From Bacteroidota bacterium (GTDB lineage Bacteria; Bacteroidota; Bacteroidia; Cytophagales; Cyclobacteriaceae), in assembly GCA_016866385.1 (NCBI GenBank), contig VGMU01000011.1, positions 1-60,801 of the forward strand: a DNA stretch of 60,801 nucleotides. Reading direction: 5' to 3'. The notes below the pieces were generated by a model. The model saw only the letters and a list, made by a program, of their open reading frames with translations. It had not been told where the DNA came from and made no database searches. Each line of letters begins with the position of its first letter. Within the stretch, counting starts at the first letter, position 1. Made by a program: the position numbers and the translations under genes. Positions 36,329 through 44,982 of this stretch are shown in pieces.

Positions 36329-37048
36329 TTGAAAACAGCAGCATTAATTCCTGCACGATACGCCTCTACTCGCTTGCCTGCCAAATTGGTTCAGGACCTA
36401 GGAGGACTTTCTGTAATCCAGCGTACTTACCAAAGTACAGTTGCAACTGGTGTTTTTGATGCCGTTTGGGTAGTTACGGATCACGATCAAATTGAGGCGC
36501 AAATTCATGCCATAGGTGGTAAGGTGGTCAGAAGTACCAAAGAACACGAAAGCGGATCAGATAGAATTGCTGAAGCGCTTGAGATGGTAGATGCAGACTT
36601 GATTGTAAATGTGCAAGGGGATGAACCTTTTCAAGATGCCAAAACCCTTCGGGACCTGGTTGGTGCATTTGAAAACATGGAGGTAAAGGTGGCCAGTTTG
36701 ATGCGTAAGCTAGCTACCGAACAGGTGCAAAATCCAAATTATGTGAAGGTGGTAGTCGATGAGCAGTACCGTGCCATGTATTTCTCCAGATCACCTATTC
36801 CTTACAATCGTGAGGGGAAAGCAATCACGTACTGGAAACATATCGGAGTATATGCCTACCGCCGAGACCTTTTGATTTCCTTTACCCAATGGCCCAAAGG
36901 AACCTTGGAGCAGGTGGAGATGCTGGAGCAACTTCGGTTGGTAGAGAAGGGTGTGTCCATACAGATGGTCGAAACCTCCCATCAAGCGATTTCTATCGAT
37001 ACTGAGGAGGATTTGATCAATGCTAGGGATTTTTTAAAAAAATTGTAA
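36329..37048 (+). CDS. kdsB: 3-deoxy-manno-octulosonate cytidylyltransferase
   Basis: Activates Kdo as CMP-Kdo for lipopolysaccharide inner core. The 239 residues carry IPARYASTRLPAKLV (7-21), the GDEPF-type metal site (VNVQGDEPFQ) and SRSPIPYNR. The start is TTG at 36329; the only nearby ATG (36324) is in another frame and stops at once. A candidate -7 element lies upstream. Together with the kpsF/kdsD-type isomerase gene (42919) it indicates Kdo-containing lipopolysaccharide. Confidence 0.95.
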   Translation: MKTAALIPARYASTRLPAKLVQDLGGLSVIQRTYQSTVATGVFDAVWVVTDHDQIEAQIHAIGGKVVRSTKEHESGSDRIAEALEMVDADLIVNVQGDEPFQDAKTLRDLVGAFENMEVKVASLMRKLATEQVQNPNYVKVVVDEQYRAMYFSRSPIPYNREGKAITYWKHIGVYAYRRDLLISFTQWPKGTLEQVEMLEQLRLVEKGVSIQMVETSHQAISIDTEEDLINARDFLKKL

Positions 37049-37084
37049 TTATTTTAAATCAATTTTTCAATAGTGTGGAAGAAA

Positions 37085-37119
37085 AAAAACCTAGCCCTTT
37101 TTTTTTGAACTAGGTTTTT
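37085..37119. terminator. Bidirectional terminator between kdsB and tRNA-Ser
   Basis: Ten-bp stem AAAAACCTAG (37085-37094) with CTAGGTTTTT (37110-37119) and runs of A on one side and T on the other, so it can end kdsB on the plus strand and the tRNA transcript on the minus strand. Confidence 0.72.
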
Positions 37120-37121
37120 AG

Positions 37122-37210
37122 CAGAGAGTGGGGGATTCGAACCCCCGGTACAGTATAACCCGTACGACAGTTTAGCAAACTGTTGGTTTCAGCCACTCAC
37201 CCAACTCTCT
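37122..37210 (-). tRNA. tRNA-Ser, anticodon GCT
   Basis: 89-nt class II tRNA. Acceptor AGAGAGT pairs with ACTCTCT, discriminator G at 37122; anticodon arm ACAGT-TTGCTAA-ACTGT with anticodon GCT (plus 37174-37176), reading AGC/AGU; long variable arm; T arm with GGTTCGAATCC. CCA is not encoded. A good promoter lies upstream at 37248-37279. Confidence 0.97.
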
Positions 37211-37247
37211 TTTCCGTTAAGGCTGATCTGATTTAGTCTAACTGATG

Positions 37248-37279
37248 CAAATATACGCCATTGCGAAAGATTTTTACAA
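37248..37279 (-). promoter_or_regulatory. tRNA-Ser promoter
   Basis: On the minus strand TTG (plus 37277-37279), 21-base spacer, then TATATTTG (plus 37248-37255), an exact TAnnTTTG match. The predicted start is about 30 bases before the mature 5' end at 37210. Confidence 0.6.
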
Positions 37280-37405
37280 GGAGAGCATAAGAAACAAACC
37301 TATAGTTTCTTAAGTAGTTTTAACCCATTGAATTTCAGTGAATAAACTTTAATTGGTACCAGCTTGATTTTAAGAAAAAATCATTCCCAATCAGAAAAAG
37401 CGATT

Positions 37406-37870
37406 TTAGTTTTTCACCAATAATTTGAATCCTACCGCTTCAATTCCTTCTAAGCTGGAGTTTCTCATGTATTGGGAGACAAGTACCTCCCTCGTTTCTT
37501 GTGGGATTTCAAACCTTAGGGTATCGTATAAGGTATAAGTGCTTCCAAAACCCTTCCCTAAAGGTTGCCCTGATTTTGAATCAAAAATAGGGATGTTCCA
37601 GAGGGTATCTAGGAGTATCTTTTTCTCGGCATCCTTAAAAACCATCTTTAAGTAACAGTTGGAATAGGGATAGGGCTCCGTATAACGCAAGGCTAGCAAT
37701 CCCTTTCCATAGGGGCCGCTTAGGTCTGATAAATCAAATGCAATAGAATCGTTTGCTGACCAGGAAGCATTGCTAAAAGAATGAAAATTTTCATACAGCC
37801 TATCTTCAGAGCAGGAGGTAATAGCTAATGAAATAATCGTCAAAAACGCGAAAATTACCTGTTTATTCAT
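37406..37870 (-). CDS. gldH: Gliding motility lipoprotein GldH
   Basis: Lipoprotein of the gliding motility machinery, 154 residues. Signal IFAFLTIISLAITSC (lipid-anchored cysteine near 20), then a beta-rich domain with LYENFHSFSNASWSANDSI and GPYGKGLLALRYTEPYP typical of GldH. It overlaps the ricT stop by eight bases and is the last gene of the recQ-purD-ricT-gldH unit; ricT-gldH adjacency is a familiar Bacteroidota arrangement. An in-frame ATG nine bases upstream (37879) is a possible alternative start. Whether this strain glides cannot be told from one gene. Confidence 0.9.
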   Translation of the reverse strand: MNKQVIFAFLTIISLAITSCSEDRLYENFHSFSNASWSANDSIAFDLSDLSGPYGKGLLALRYTEPYPYSNCYLKMVFKDAEKKILLDTLWNIPIFDSKSGQPLGKGFGSTYTLYDTLRFEIPQETREVLVSQYMRNSSLEGIEAVGFKLLVKN

Positions 37871-39293
37871 TTCCTTCATTGCCACTTGGTCCTTGGTTTC
37901 TTCTTGGAGGGAAACGTCTTGGCGTTGCTTCAGCAGCTCCATTTCTTGGGCTATCCACAGGTCCAGGGTTTTGTCCAGTATCTCTTCCCGATACATTGGA
38001 GGAAGGCCTATTTTTATGTTTCTTTTTGAACCTATGCTCATTTCCCGGTCTGCCTGGAGAGGAGCTCCCTGTAGCTTCCCCTGATTGTCCTGCGGGCCTA
38101 CTGGAAGTAACGGATTCTTCCGGAGATGGAGCTTGAGCATTACTTCTTTCTTGGAAGGACGTAGTCTCTCGCCCTAAACCTTCTCCTGGTCTTTTCTTTT
38201 TCTTCTTTTTCTTTTTCTTAGAGAATTTTTTATCTAAAAGATCTAACTCTCTAAACGACTGAGCAGCCATATCGTCTGCTTCTGTTGACTTATTGGCCTG
38301 CAAGGTAAACACCGATATACCCTGTGCATTCAAGTCTTGAATTTCTCTGACGCGATCGCAGGTGATGCTTTGCCAATCGTTATCGTTGGAATAACTAAAC
38401 CACATCAACTTCCTAAAAATATCCGTTTTTTGCAGTTTGGCAGCTCCCTGTTCCGTAAGCAACGGCTTTTCTACCTGAGGGATGTCTTTGATTGCATCCA
38501 TGTAAGTATCCAATTCGTAGTTAAGGCAACATTTTAACCTCCCACATTGCCCACTTAATTTTCCTGGATTAAGCGACAAGTTTTGGTACCTGGCTGCGGA
38601 AGTCGTTACATTTTTAAAATCAACCAACCAGGTGGAACAACAAAGTTCACGTCCACACACTCCTATGCCCCCAAGTCTGCCTGCTTCTTGCCTCAAGCTA
38701 ATTTGACGCATTTCTACTCTTACCTTAAACTCCGAAGCCAATACTTTTATCAATTCTCTAAAGTCAATTCTATCGTCGGCAGAGTAGTAGAAAGTTGCTT
38801 TGGAATTATCAGCCTGAAATTCTACATCAGACATTTTCATGGGCAATTTAAACTCATCTACAATCTGTTTGCAGCGATATAGGGTAGGAATTTCGCGTTG
38901 CTTTGCCTCCTCCCATTTCTCCAGGTCTTTTTGGGTAGCAAGTCTATAAATTTTGGTGATGCTGTCGTCATTCTTCACTTTTCGCTTTTGCATTTGTAGC
39001 CTCACCAATTCCCCTTGAAGGGATACGTAACCGATATGGTGACCGCTGGGAACATCCACCACCACGGGATCACCTGTGGTAAGACTGATATAGTCAATGT
39101 TGCGAAAATAATCTTTCCTGCCCCCCTTAAATTTGACTTCCACCACATCAAAGTTATCCACCTGAGGGATTCCCATGTGTGACAACCAATCAAACGAATT
39201 CATTTTATTGCAATCGCTCGTGCCGCAGGTACCCGTACTTTGGCATCCTCCGGTACCACCTGAAGTGGTAGAGCATGAGCTACATCCAGACAT
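37863..39293 (-). CDS. ricT: RicT/PSP1-family regulatory protein
   Basis: 476-residue member of the PSP1/RicT family, which in Bacillus forms a [4Fe-4S] complex acting on RNA turnover and regulation. The N-terminus is rich in cysteines (five Cys in the first 26 residues). The PSP1 core has GVCGRELCCSTW and GQCGRLKCCLNYE, the family cysteine pattern. The C-terminal extension (about 375-476) contains a nine-lysine run, then a low-complexity R, P, G and S-rich tail with no domain. The ATG at 39293 is used because the upstream start would be TTG with unconserved sequence. Confidence 0.9.
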   Translation of the reverse strand: MSGCSSCSTTSGGTGGCQSTGTCGTSDCNKMNSFDWLSHMGIPQVDNFDVVEVKFKGGRKDYFRNIDYISLTTGDPVVVDVPSGHHIGYVSLQGELVRLQMQKRKVKNDDSITKIYRLATQKDLEKWEEAKQREIPTLYRCKQIVDEFKLPMKMSDVEFQADNSKATFYYSADDRIDFRELIKVLASEFKVRVEMRQISLRQEAGRLGGIGVCGRELCCSTWLVDFKNVTTSAARYQNLSLNPGKLSGQCGRLKCCLNYELDTYMDAIKDIPQVEKPLLTEQGAAKLQKTDIFRKLMWFSYSNDNDWQSITCDRVREIQDLNAQGISVFTLQANKSTEADDMAAQSFRELDLLDKKFSKKKKKKKKKRPGEGLGRETTSFQERSNAQAPSPEESVTSSRPAGQSGEATGSSSPGRPGNEHRFKKKHKNRPSSNVSGRDTGQNPGPVDSPRNGAAEATPRRFPPRRNQGPSGNEGNE

Positions 39294-39338
39294 ATTTAAT
39301 TTATAATCAGGGCAAATTGCCTCTTGGTACAAAAACTA

Positions 39339-40628
39339 CTATTTTCTAAAAGACACCAGATCTTTTCCTATATCACGCCTAAAATACGCATTTTCCCAGG
39401 ATATTTTTTCCACTATCCTGTAGGCATTATTCATGGATTCTTGCAAATTGTCTCCCCATCCTGTTATCGCCACTACTCTTCCGCCTTGGTTCACCACCTG
39501 CCCTGAATTTCCCAAGGAGGTACCAGCATGAAAAAGCACCCCCTGACTTACCTCACTAGGCAGGGTGATGGCATGACCTTTTTCGTAGGACTCAGGATAA
39601 CCACCGCTAACCATGACGACCGTAGTACAATGCATGGGGGAAATTTCTAGGCGGTGATTGACAAGATTGGAATGGGCTATATCTTTCAATAAGCCTACAA
39701 AATCACTTGTTATCCTAGGCAAAACTGCTTCAGTTTCGGGATCACCCATGCGTACATTGTATTCTATGACATAAGGTTCGCCTCCCTTATTCATCAATCC
39801 AATAAAGACGAATCCTTTAAAGGAAATTTTTTCTTTTTCTAGGCCCTGAATAGTGGGAACAACAATACGTTGTTCCACCTTTTCCATAAATATTTTATCT
39901 GCAAATGGAACCGGGCTGACCGCACCCATGCCACCTGTATTTAAGCCTTGATCTCCTTCTCCAATTCTCTTGTAGTCTTTGGCCTCTGGTAAAATTTTAT
40001 AGCTCTTTCCATCGGTTGCGACAAAGACCGACACTTCAATGCCAGTCAAAAATTCTTCCACCACCACTTTGGAGGACGCTTCCCCAAACTTGGCATCTAC
40101 CAGCATTTCTTTAAATGAGGATGCGGCTTCCTCATGGCTTTGACAAATCAAGACGCCTTTACCTGCTGCCAATCCATCTGCTTTGAGTACGATGGGTAGG
40201 GAATGGTTTTCCAGATAGTCCAAACCCTCTTGTACCTGAGAGGCATTAAACGTGGCATAGGAGGCAGTGGGAATCCCATGGCGAAGCATAAATTGCTTGG
40301 AAAAGTCTTTGCTTCCCTCCAAGAGCGCTCCCTTTTGAGAAGGTCCTACTATGGGTAACGAGGCTGTTTTTGGTCTACTGTGAAGGAAATCCACAATCCC
40401 TTTAACTAAAGGTTCTTCAGGCCCTACCACCAATAACTCAATGTCCTTTTCTACGATAACTTGGTAAATGGATTCAAAGTCAGTGACAGTGACCCCAATA
40501 TTTTGAGCAATTTTTGCGGTGCCAGGATTTCCTGGAGCCACAAACAGTTTGCTGCAGGAGGGGCTTTGGGATATCTTCCATGCAAATGCATGCTCTCTAC
40601 CGCCACTTCCTAGAAGGAGTATGTTCAT
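39339..40628 (-). CDS. purD: Phosphoribosylamine-glycine ligase
   Basis: Second step of purine synthesis: phosphoribosylamine plus glycine plus ATP gives GAR. The 429 residues show GSGGREHAFAWK (8-19), the ATP-grasp core LKADGLAAGKGV and the signature NVRMGDPETEAVLPR near 290. All are intact. It sits 15 bases downstream of recQ and 45 upstream of ricT on the same strand, so it is co-transcribed. Confidence 0.97.
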   Translation of the reverse strand: MNILLLGSGGREHAFAWKISQSPSCSKLFVAPGNPGTAKIAQNIGVTVTDFESIYQVIVEKDIELLVVGPEEPLVKGIVDFLHSRPKTASLPIVGPSQKGALLEGSKDFSKQFMLRHGIPTASYATFNASQVQEGLDYLENHSLPIVLKADGLAAGKGVLICQSHEEAASSFKEMLVDAKFGEASSKVVVEEFLTGIEVSVFVATDGKSYKILPEAKDYKRIGEGDQGLNTGGMGAVSPVPFADKIFMEKVEQRIVVPTIQGLEKEKISFKGFVFIGLMNKGGEPYVIEYNVRMGDPETEAVLPRITSDFVGLLKDIAHSNLVNHRLEISPMHCTTVVMVSGGYPESYEKGHAITLPSEVSQGVLFHAGTSLGNSGQVVNQGGRVVAITGWGDNLQESMNNAYRIVEKISWENAYFRRDIGKDLVSFRK

Positions 40629-40643
40629 AACTGCTAATGGGGT

Positions 40644-42821
40644 TTAATTGGCGTGATCAGAGATAAACTTAATGCGGTAAATTCGAAGTTCTTCTTCCGA
40701 AAAATCTTCCCCTTCTAGTTCTTCTAAAGCAGTCTTGATATGGTCTGTTTCTGCTCCCATAAAATAGTCGTGGAGTATTTCTTCGCGTTCCTCATCCATA
40801 ATTCGATGAATGTAATAATCGATATTTAACTTCGTCCCGCTGTAAATGATTTGTTCAATTTCTTGAAGCAATTCCAGTAAGTTGAGCCCACAATTTTGAG
40901 CTATCTCTTCAAGATTGACTTTCCTATCTATTTGTTGAATAATGGAAATCTTCACTTTTGAACGAGTGCCAGAAGTTTTCACGATGACATCGGCTGCAGT
41001 TTCCAAGTTGTGTTCTTGTACATAGTTGAGAATAACCTGCAGGAAGGAAGTACCAAATTTTGCCACTTTTCCCATACCTACCCCGATAATTTGCGAAAGC
41101 TCTTCTTTGCTGGTTGGAAATACTGTGGCCATTTCTTCCAAGGAAGGATCTTGAAAAATTACATAGGGAGGCAGACCTTTCGCCTTGGCTACGCGTTTTC
41201 TTTCAGCCTTTAACAGCTCAAAAAGTTGTTCGTCATAAGCTTGGGCTGTCTGCAATTGTTCTTCTTGCACTTCACTTTGCCCCAATTTCTCAAAGTCGTG
41301 ATCTTGGTAAAGCTCAATGAAATAAGGATTTTGGAGATACTCTTCTCCTTTGGGAGTGAGTTTTAAAATTCCATAATTTTCTATGTCTTTTTCCAATAAG
41401 GCTGCTATCATGCCTTGCCTGATCACTGAGGTCCAATGCTTTTCATTTCCCTGGTTGCCTTTACCAAAAATGTTAAGTGCATCGTGTTGGTAGCTGATTA
41501 CGTAATCGTCTTTTTGACCGGTAAGCACTTTTACCAAATGTTCCAAGCCGAAGCGTTCATGGGTTTGTTTTACTGCTTCTAGGGCAAGGCATAGGTCTTC
41601 AAGGCCTTCGAAAGTGATGCGTTCTCTCCTGCAGTTATCACAAAATCCACAATCTTTTTCTAAAGTTTCTCCAAAATAATTCAAAATGAATTTTCTCCTA
41701 CATACCCCCGTTTCTGCGTAAGCAGACATTTCTTGAAGAAGGATTTTTGCATTTTCCCTTTCGGTTACCGCCTTATCCTTATTGAATTTATCCAGTTTGA
41801 TGATGTCTTCGTAGCGGTAAAACATCAGGCAATGTCCCTCCAGTCCATCCCTTCCTGCACGACCGGTCTCTTGGTAATAACCCTCTAAAGATTTGGGCAC
41901 ATCGTAATGGATTACATAGCGCACATCGGGCTTATCTATTCCCATTCCAAAAGCAATGGTGGCTACGATTACGTCTAATTCTTCATTTAAAAAATCATCT
42001 TGGGTTTTGATTCGAACAGCAGAATCTAGGCCTGCATGGTAGGGGGCGGCATTGATTTGATTGACTTTAAGTAGTTCTGCAATTTCTTCCACTTTCTTCC
42101 TACTCAAGCAATAAATGATTCCCGATTTCCCTTTGTGTTGCTTGATAAATCGAATCAATGCCTTTTTGGATTCATTTTTTACTTTGGGCCTAACCTCATA
42201 ATACAGGTTGGTTCTATTGAAGGATGACTTAAATAAATCCGCTTCCTCCATTTGCAAATTGCGCTGTATGTCTTGCTGTACCTTGGGTGTAGCTGTAGCG
42301 GTGAGGGCAATGATGGGAAGCTGAGGAGCCAGTTGGGAGACGATGGTTTTTATTTTTCTGTATTCTGGTCTAAAATCATGGCCCCATTCTGAAATGCAAT
42401 GCGCCTCATCTATCGCCACAAAACTTACTTGGGCCTCTTTTAAAAAGGCTAAATTTTCTTCCTTAGTCAGGGATTCTGGAGCCACATAAAGTAATTTGGT
42501 TTTCTTTTTTAAAACCTCATTTTTAACTTTATTGGCTTCTGATTTCGTTAGGGTGGAGTTGAGAAAGTGGGCATTAATCCCGATAGCATTGAGTTGATCT
42601 ACCTGATTTTTCATCAAGGCAATCAAGGGAGAGATGACCACGGCTGTTCCCTCACTTACCACAGCAGGAAGCTGGTAGCACAATGATTTTCCTGCTCCAG
42701 TAGGCATAATCACAAAGGTGTTTCTCTGTTGAAGCAAATTTTCTACAATTGCTTCTTGATTACCTCTGAATTGGCTAAATCCAAAAATGGTTTTAAGAGC
42801 TTCTTTAACTTTTTCTTCCAC
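40644..42821 (-). CDS. recQ: ATP-dependent DNA helicase RecQ
   Basis: 3'-5' helicase for recombination and fork repair. From the GTG at 42821 the protein has 725 residues: Walker A MPTGAGKS (39-46), DEAH at 138-141, motif VI YYQETGRAGRDG, a zinc-binding cysteine group (CGFCDNC), the RQC winged helix, an HRDC domain (about 525-590) and a C-terminal acidic extension. No ATG begins the conserved region, so GTG 42821 or TTG 42851 must be used; GTG gives the family-like start MEEKVKEALKTIFGF. It is first in the recQ-purD-ricT-gldH operon. Confidence 0.93.
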   Translation of the reverse strand: MEEKVKEALKTIFGFSQFRGNQEAIVENLLQQRNTFVIMPTGAGKSLCYQLPAVVSEGTAVVISPLIALMKNQVDQLNAIGINAHFLNSTLTKSEANKVKNEVLKKKTKLLYVAPESLTKEENLAFLKEAQVSFVAIDEAHCISEWGHDFRPEYRKIKTIVSQLAPQLPIIALTATATPKVQQDIQRNLQMEEADLFKSSFNRTNLYYEVRPKVKNESKKALIRFIKQHKGKSGIIYCLSRKKVEEIAELLKVNQINAAPYHAGLDSAVRIKTQDDFLNEELDVIVATIAFGMGIDKPDVRYVIHYDVPKSLEGYYQETGRAGRDGLEGHCLMFYRYEDIIKLDKFNKDKAVTERENAKILLQEMSAYAETGVCRRKFILNYFGETLEKDCGFCDNCRRERITFEGLEDLCLALEAVKQTHERFGLEHLVKVLTGQKDDYVISYQHDALNIFGKGNQGNEKHWTSVIRQGMIAALLEKDIENYGILKLTPKGEEYLQNPYFIELYQDHDFEKLGQSEVQEEQLQTAQAYDEQLFELLKAERKRVAKAKGLPPYVIFQDPSLEEMATVFPTSKEELSQIIGVGMGKVAKFGTSFLQVILNYVQEHNLETAADVIVKTSGTRSKVKISIIQQIDRKVNLEEIAQNCGLNLLELLQEIEQIIYSGTKLNIDYYIHRIMDEEREEILHDYFMGAETDHIKTALEELEGEDFSEEELRIYRIKFISDHAN

Positions 42822-42882
42822 AAGAAGAAAGGGCTTGAGGGTGGTGTTCAAGTCTAAGGGGCAGAGTGAACGATTACTTTTA

Positions 42883-42900
42883 TACCTTTGTACAAAACTA
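42883..42900. promoter_or_regulatory. Overlapping divergent -7 elements for kpsF and recQ
   Basis: Plus strand TACCTTTG (42883-42890) and minus strand TAGTTTTG (plus 42893-42900), both exact TAnnTTTG matches, two bases apart around the palindrome TTTGTACAAA (42887-42896). Each polymerase would cover the other start point. Matching -33 boxes are weak. Confidence 0.45.
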
Positions 42901-42918
42901 CTGATAACGCAGGTAAAA

Positions 42919-43887
42919 TTGAAGTTAACTAAAAATATTAAAACTACAGCAGTAAGAGTACTCTTAAATGAGTCCGAGGCCATTGCAAAGCTCGTAGATC
43001 GCTTAAATGGGGATTTTGAAGCTTGCGTCTCCAAAATTCTTCAATCCAAGGGAAGGGTAGTGGTCACGGGCGTAGGAAAGAGTGCCATCATCGCTAGCAA
43101 AATCGTAGCTACGCTTAATTCTACCGGTACCCCAGCCCTATTTATGCATGCAGCCGATGCCATACATGGAGATTTGGGAATGGTACAACAGGAAGACGTG
43201 GTCATTTGCATTTCTAAATCCGGAAATACGGCTGAAATCAAAGTATTGATTCCTTTATTGAAACAAGCCCAACTTCCCATCGTAGCCCTTGTGTCTAATA
43301 CTACGTCTTTTTTGGCTCAAGAAGCAGATTTTGTTTTGGATGCCAGCATTGAGGAAGAGGCTTGCCCACACAATTTGACTCCTACCACCAGTACCTCGGC
43401 TCACCTGGCCCTGGGGGATGCTTTGGCTATTTGTTTGCTAGAAGCAAGAGGATTTTCTTCCTCTGATTTTGCCAAATACCATCCAGGGGGGGCACTTGGC
43501 AAACAACTTTACCTGAAAGTAGGGGACGTGATCTCAAAAAATCAAATTCCAATTGTGGATGAACATGCCAACCTCGCGGAAGTCATTTTGGAAATTTCAA
43601 GTAAAAGATTGGGGGCTACCGCCGTTGTAAGTAAAGCTGGGGCATTGAGGGGGATCATCACCGATGGAGATTTACGAAGGATGCTTCAAAAATCTTTGGA
43701 TATTAATGGAATTAGTGCGAAAGATATCATGACCCTACAGCCCAAGCACATAGGCATTGAAGAGTTTGCAGTAAAAGCCCTACAGCTGATGAAGAAGCAC
43801 AATATCACACAATTAGTGGCCATGGATGGCGATAAAGTCCTAGGATTTATCCATATTCATGATTTAATGAAGGAAGGTATTGTCTAA
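42919..43887 (+). CDS. kdsD: KpsF/GutQ-type D-arabinose-5-phosphate isomerase
   Basis: Interconverts ribulose-5-phosphate and arabinose-5-phosphate, the first step of Kdo synthesis. Starting at TTG 42919, 322 residues: SIS domain (30-165) with VTGVGKSAIIASK and ICISKSGNTAEI, HPGGALGK at the domain end, then two CBS domains (about 205-320). The open frame upstream of the TTG looks like leader, not conserved protein. Five bases separate it from manC, so the two are co-transcribed. Confidence 0.92.
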   Translation: MKLTKNIKTTAVRVLLNESEAIAKLVDRLNGDFEACVSKILQSKGRVVVTGVGKSAIIASKIVATLNSTGTPALFMHAADAIHGDLGMVQQEDVVICISKSGNTAEIKVLIPLLKQAQLPIVALVSNTTSFLAQEADFVLDASIEEEACPHNLTPTTSTSAHLALGDALAICLLEARGFSSSDFAKYHPGGALGKQLYLKVGDVISKNQIPIVDEHANLAEVILEISSKRLGATAVVSKAGALRGIITDGDLRRMLQKSLDINGISAKDIMTLQPKHIGIEEFAVKALQLMKKHNITQLVAMDGDKVLGFIHIHDLMKEGIV

Positions 43888-43892
43888 TTCTT

Positions 43893-44972
43893 ATGAGGGA
43901 CCAATCCTATATTGTTATCATGGCTGGGGGTGTAGGCTCTCGTTTTTGGCCATACAGCAAGCATAGCAAACCCAAGCAGTTTTTAGACGTGCTGGGTACT
44001 GGAAGAAGCCTTCTACAAATGACTTACGATAGATTTAGGGAAATTGCCTCTCCGGATCACTTTTACGTAGTCACCAATCAGAGCTATGTGGACTTGGTTA
44101 AGGAACAATTGCCAGAGCTAAAAGAGAATCAAATTCTCTCTGAGCCCCTTAGAAAAAATACAGCCACTTGCCTTGCCTACGCCGCATATAAAATCGCTGC
44201 CTTTGACCCTAATGCTACCTTGATCGTAGCTCCTGCGGATCACCTGATACTTCAAGAAAATAGATTTTTACAAACCATTCATGTAGCCGTAGAAGCTGCT
44301 AAAGTGCCTAAGAGATTGCTTACCATAGGGATTACACCCAATAGACCTGAAACAGGATATGGGTACATTCAATTTATTGAATCTTCTACGGCTTCGGACC
44401 TGGCACTAAAGGTGAAAACCTTTACGGAGAAGCCAAGTGTAAAATTGGCCCAGACCTTTTTGGAAAGTGGCGATTTTGTTTGGAATTCGGGGATATTTGT
44501 ATGGAAAGTTGGCAGTTTGATCACTGCATTTCAAGAACATATGCCAGATTTGGCCGATGTTTTTGAGGAAGGAAAGTTGCATTTTGGCCAAGCTTCCGAA
44601 CAAGAATTTATTTTTAAGGCCTATTCTACAGTCAAAAATATTTCTATTGACTATGGAATTATGGAAAAATCAAACGATGTCTACGTGGTTTTGGGAGATT
44701 TTGGTTGGTCAGATATTGGCTCATGGCAGAGTTTGCACGAAATCAGGACCAAGGACGATAAAAACAATGTAGTGGAGGCCAATGCCCTGCTATTTGATAC
44801 CGAAAATTGCTTTATCAAAACTGACAGTGATAAATTGGTGGTGGTACAGGGACTAGAAAATTTTTTGATCAACGAATCCGATAATGTTCTCTTGATTTGC
44901 AAACTGGATGCAGAAAATAAGTTTAGAGACTTTGTAGCCAGCGCTAAGAAAAAAGGGGAAGATTTTGTGTAA
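43893..44972 (+). CDS. manC: Mannose-1-phosphate guanylyltransferase
   Basis: Makes GDP-mannose for surface glycan. The 359-residue protein has the nucleotidyl-transfer motif MAGGVGSRFWPYSKHSKPKQF at its N-terminus (10-30), the LSEPLRKNTATCLAY stretch and FTEKPS in the sugar-binding loop. It lacks the C-terminal isomerase domain of bifunctional ManC/AlgA, so a separate isomerase is expected elsewhere. Co-transcribed with the kdsD-like gene; converges on rlmB with ten bases between the stops. Confidence 0.93.
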   Translation: MRDQSYIVIMAGGVGSRFWPYSKHSKPKQFLDVLGTGRSLLQMTYDRFREIASPDHFYVVTNQSYVDLVKEQLPELKENQILSEPLRKNTATCLAYAAYKIAAFDPNATLIVAPADHLILQENRFLQTIHVAVEAAKVPKRLLTIGITPNRPETGYGYIQFIESSTASDLALKVKTFTEKPSVKLAQTFLESGDFVWNSGIFVWKVGSLITAFQEHMPDLADVFEEGKLHFGQASEQEFIFKAYSTVKNISIDYGIMEKSNDVYVVLGDFGWSDIGSWQSLHEIRTKDDKNNVVEANALLFDTENCFIKTDSDKLVVVQGLENFLINESDNVLLICKLDAENKFRDFVASAKKKGEDFV

Positions 44973-44982
44973 GAAACCTACT

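Noticed and set aside
37288..37312. Inverted repeat TAAGAAAC/GTTTCTTA upstream of tRNA-Ser
   Set aside because: No T tract on either side and it lies just upstream of the tRNA promoter; terminator not supported.
42787..42918. Upstream extension of the kdsD-like gene
   Set aside because: Unconserved, overlaps recQ coding sequence on the other strand; TTG at 42919 gives a family-like length.
42822..43034. Upstream extension of recQ to an ATG at 43034
   Set aside because: It would cover the promoter area and the first part of the kdsD-like gene; the conserved RecQ start is near the GTG at 42821.
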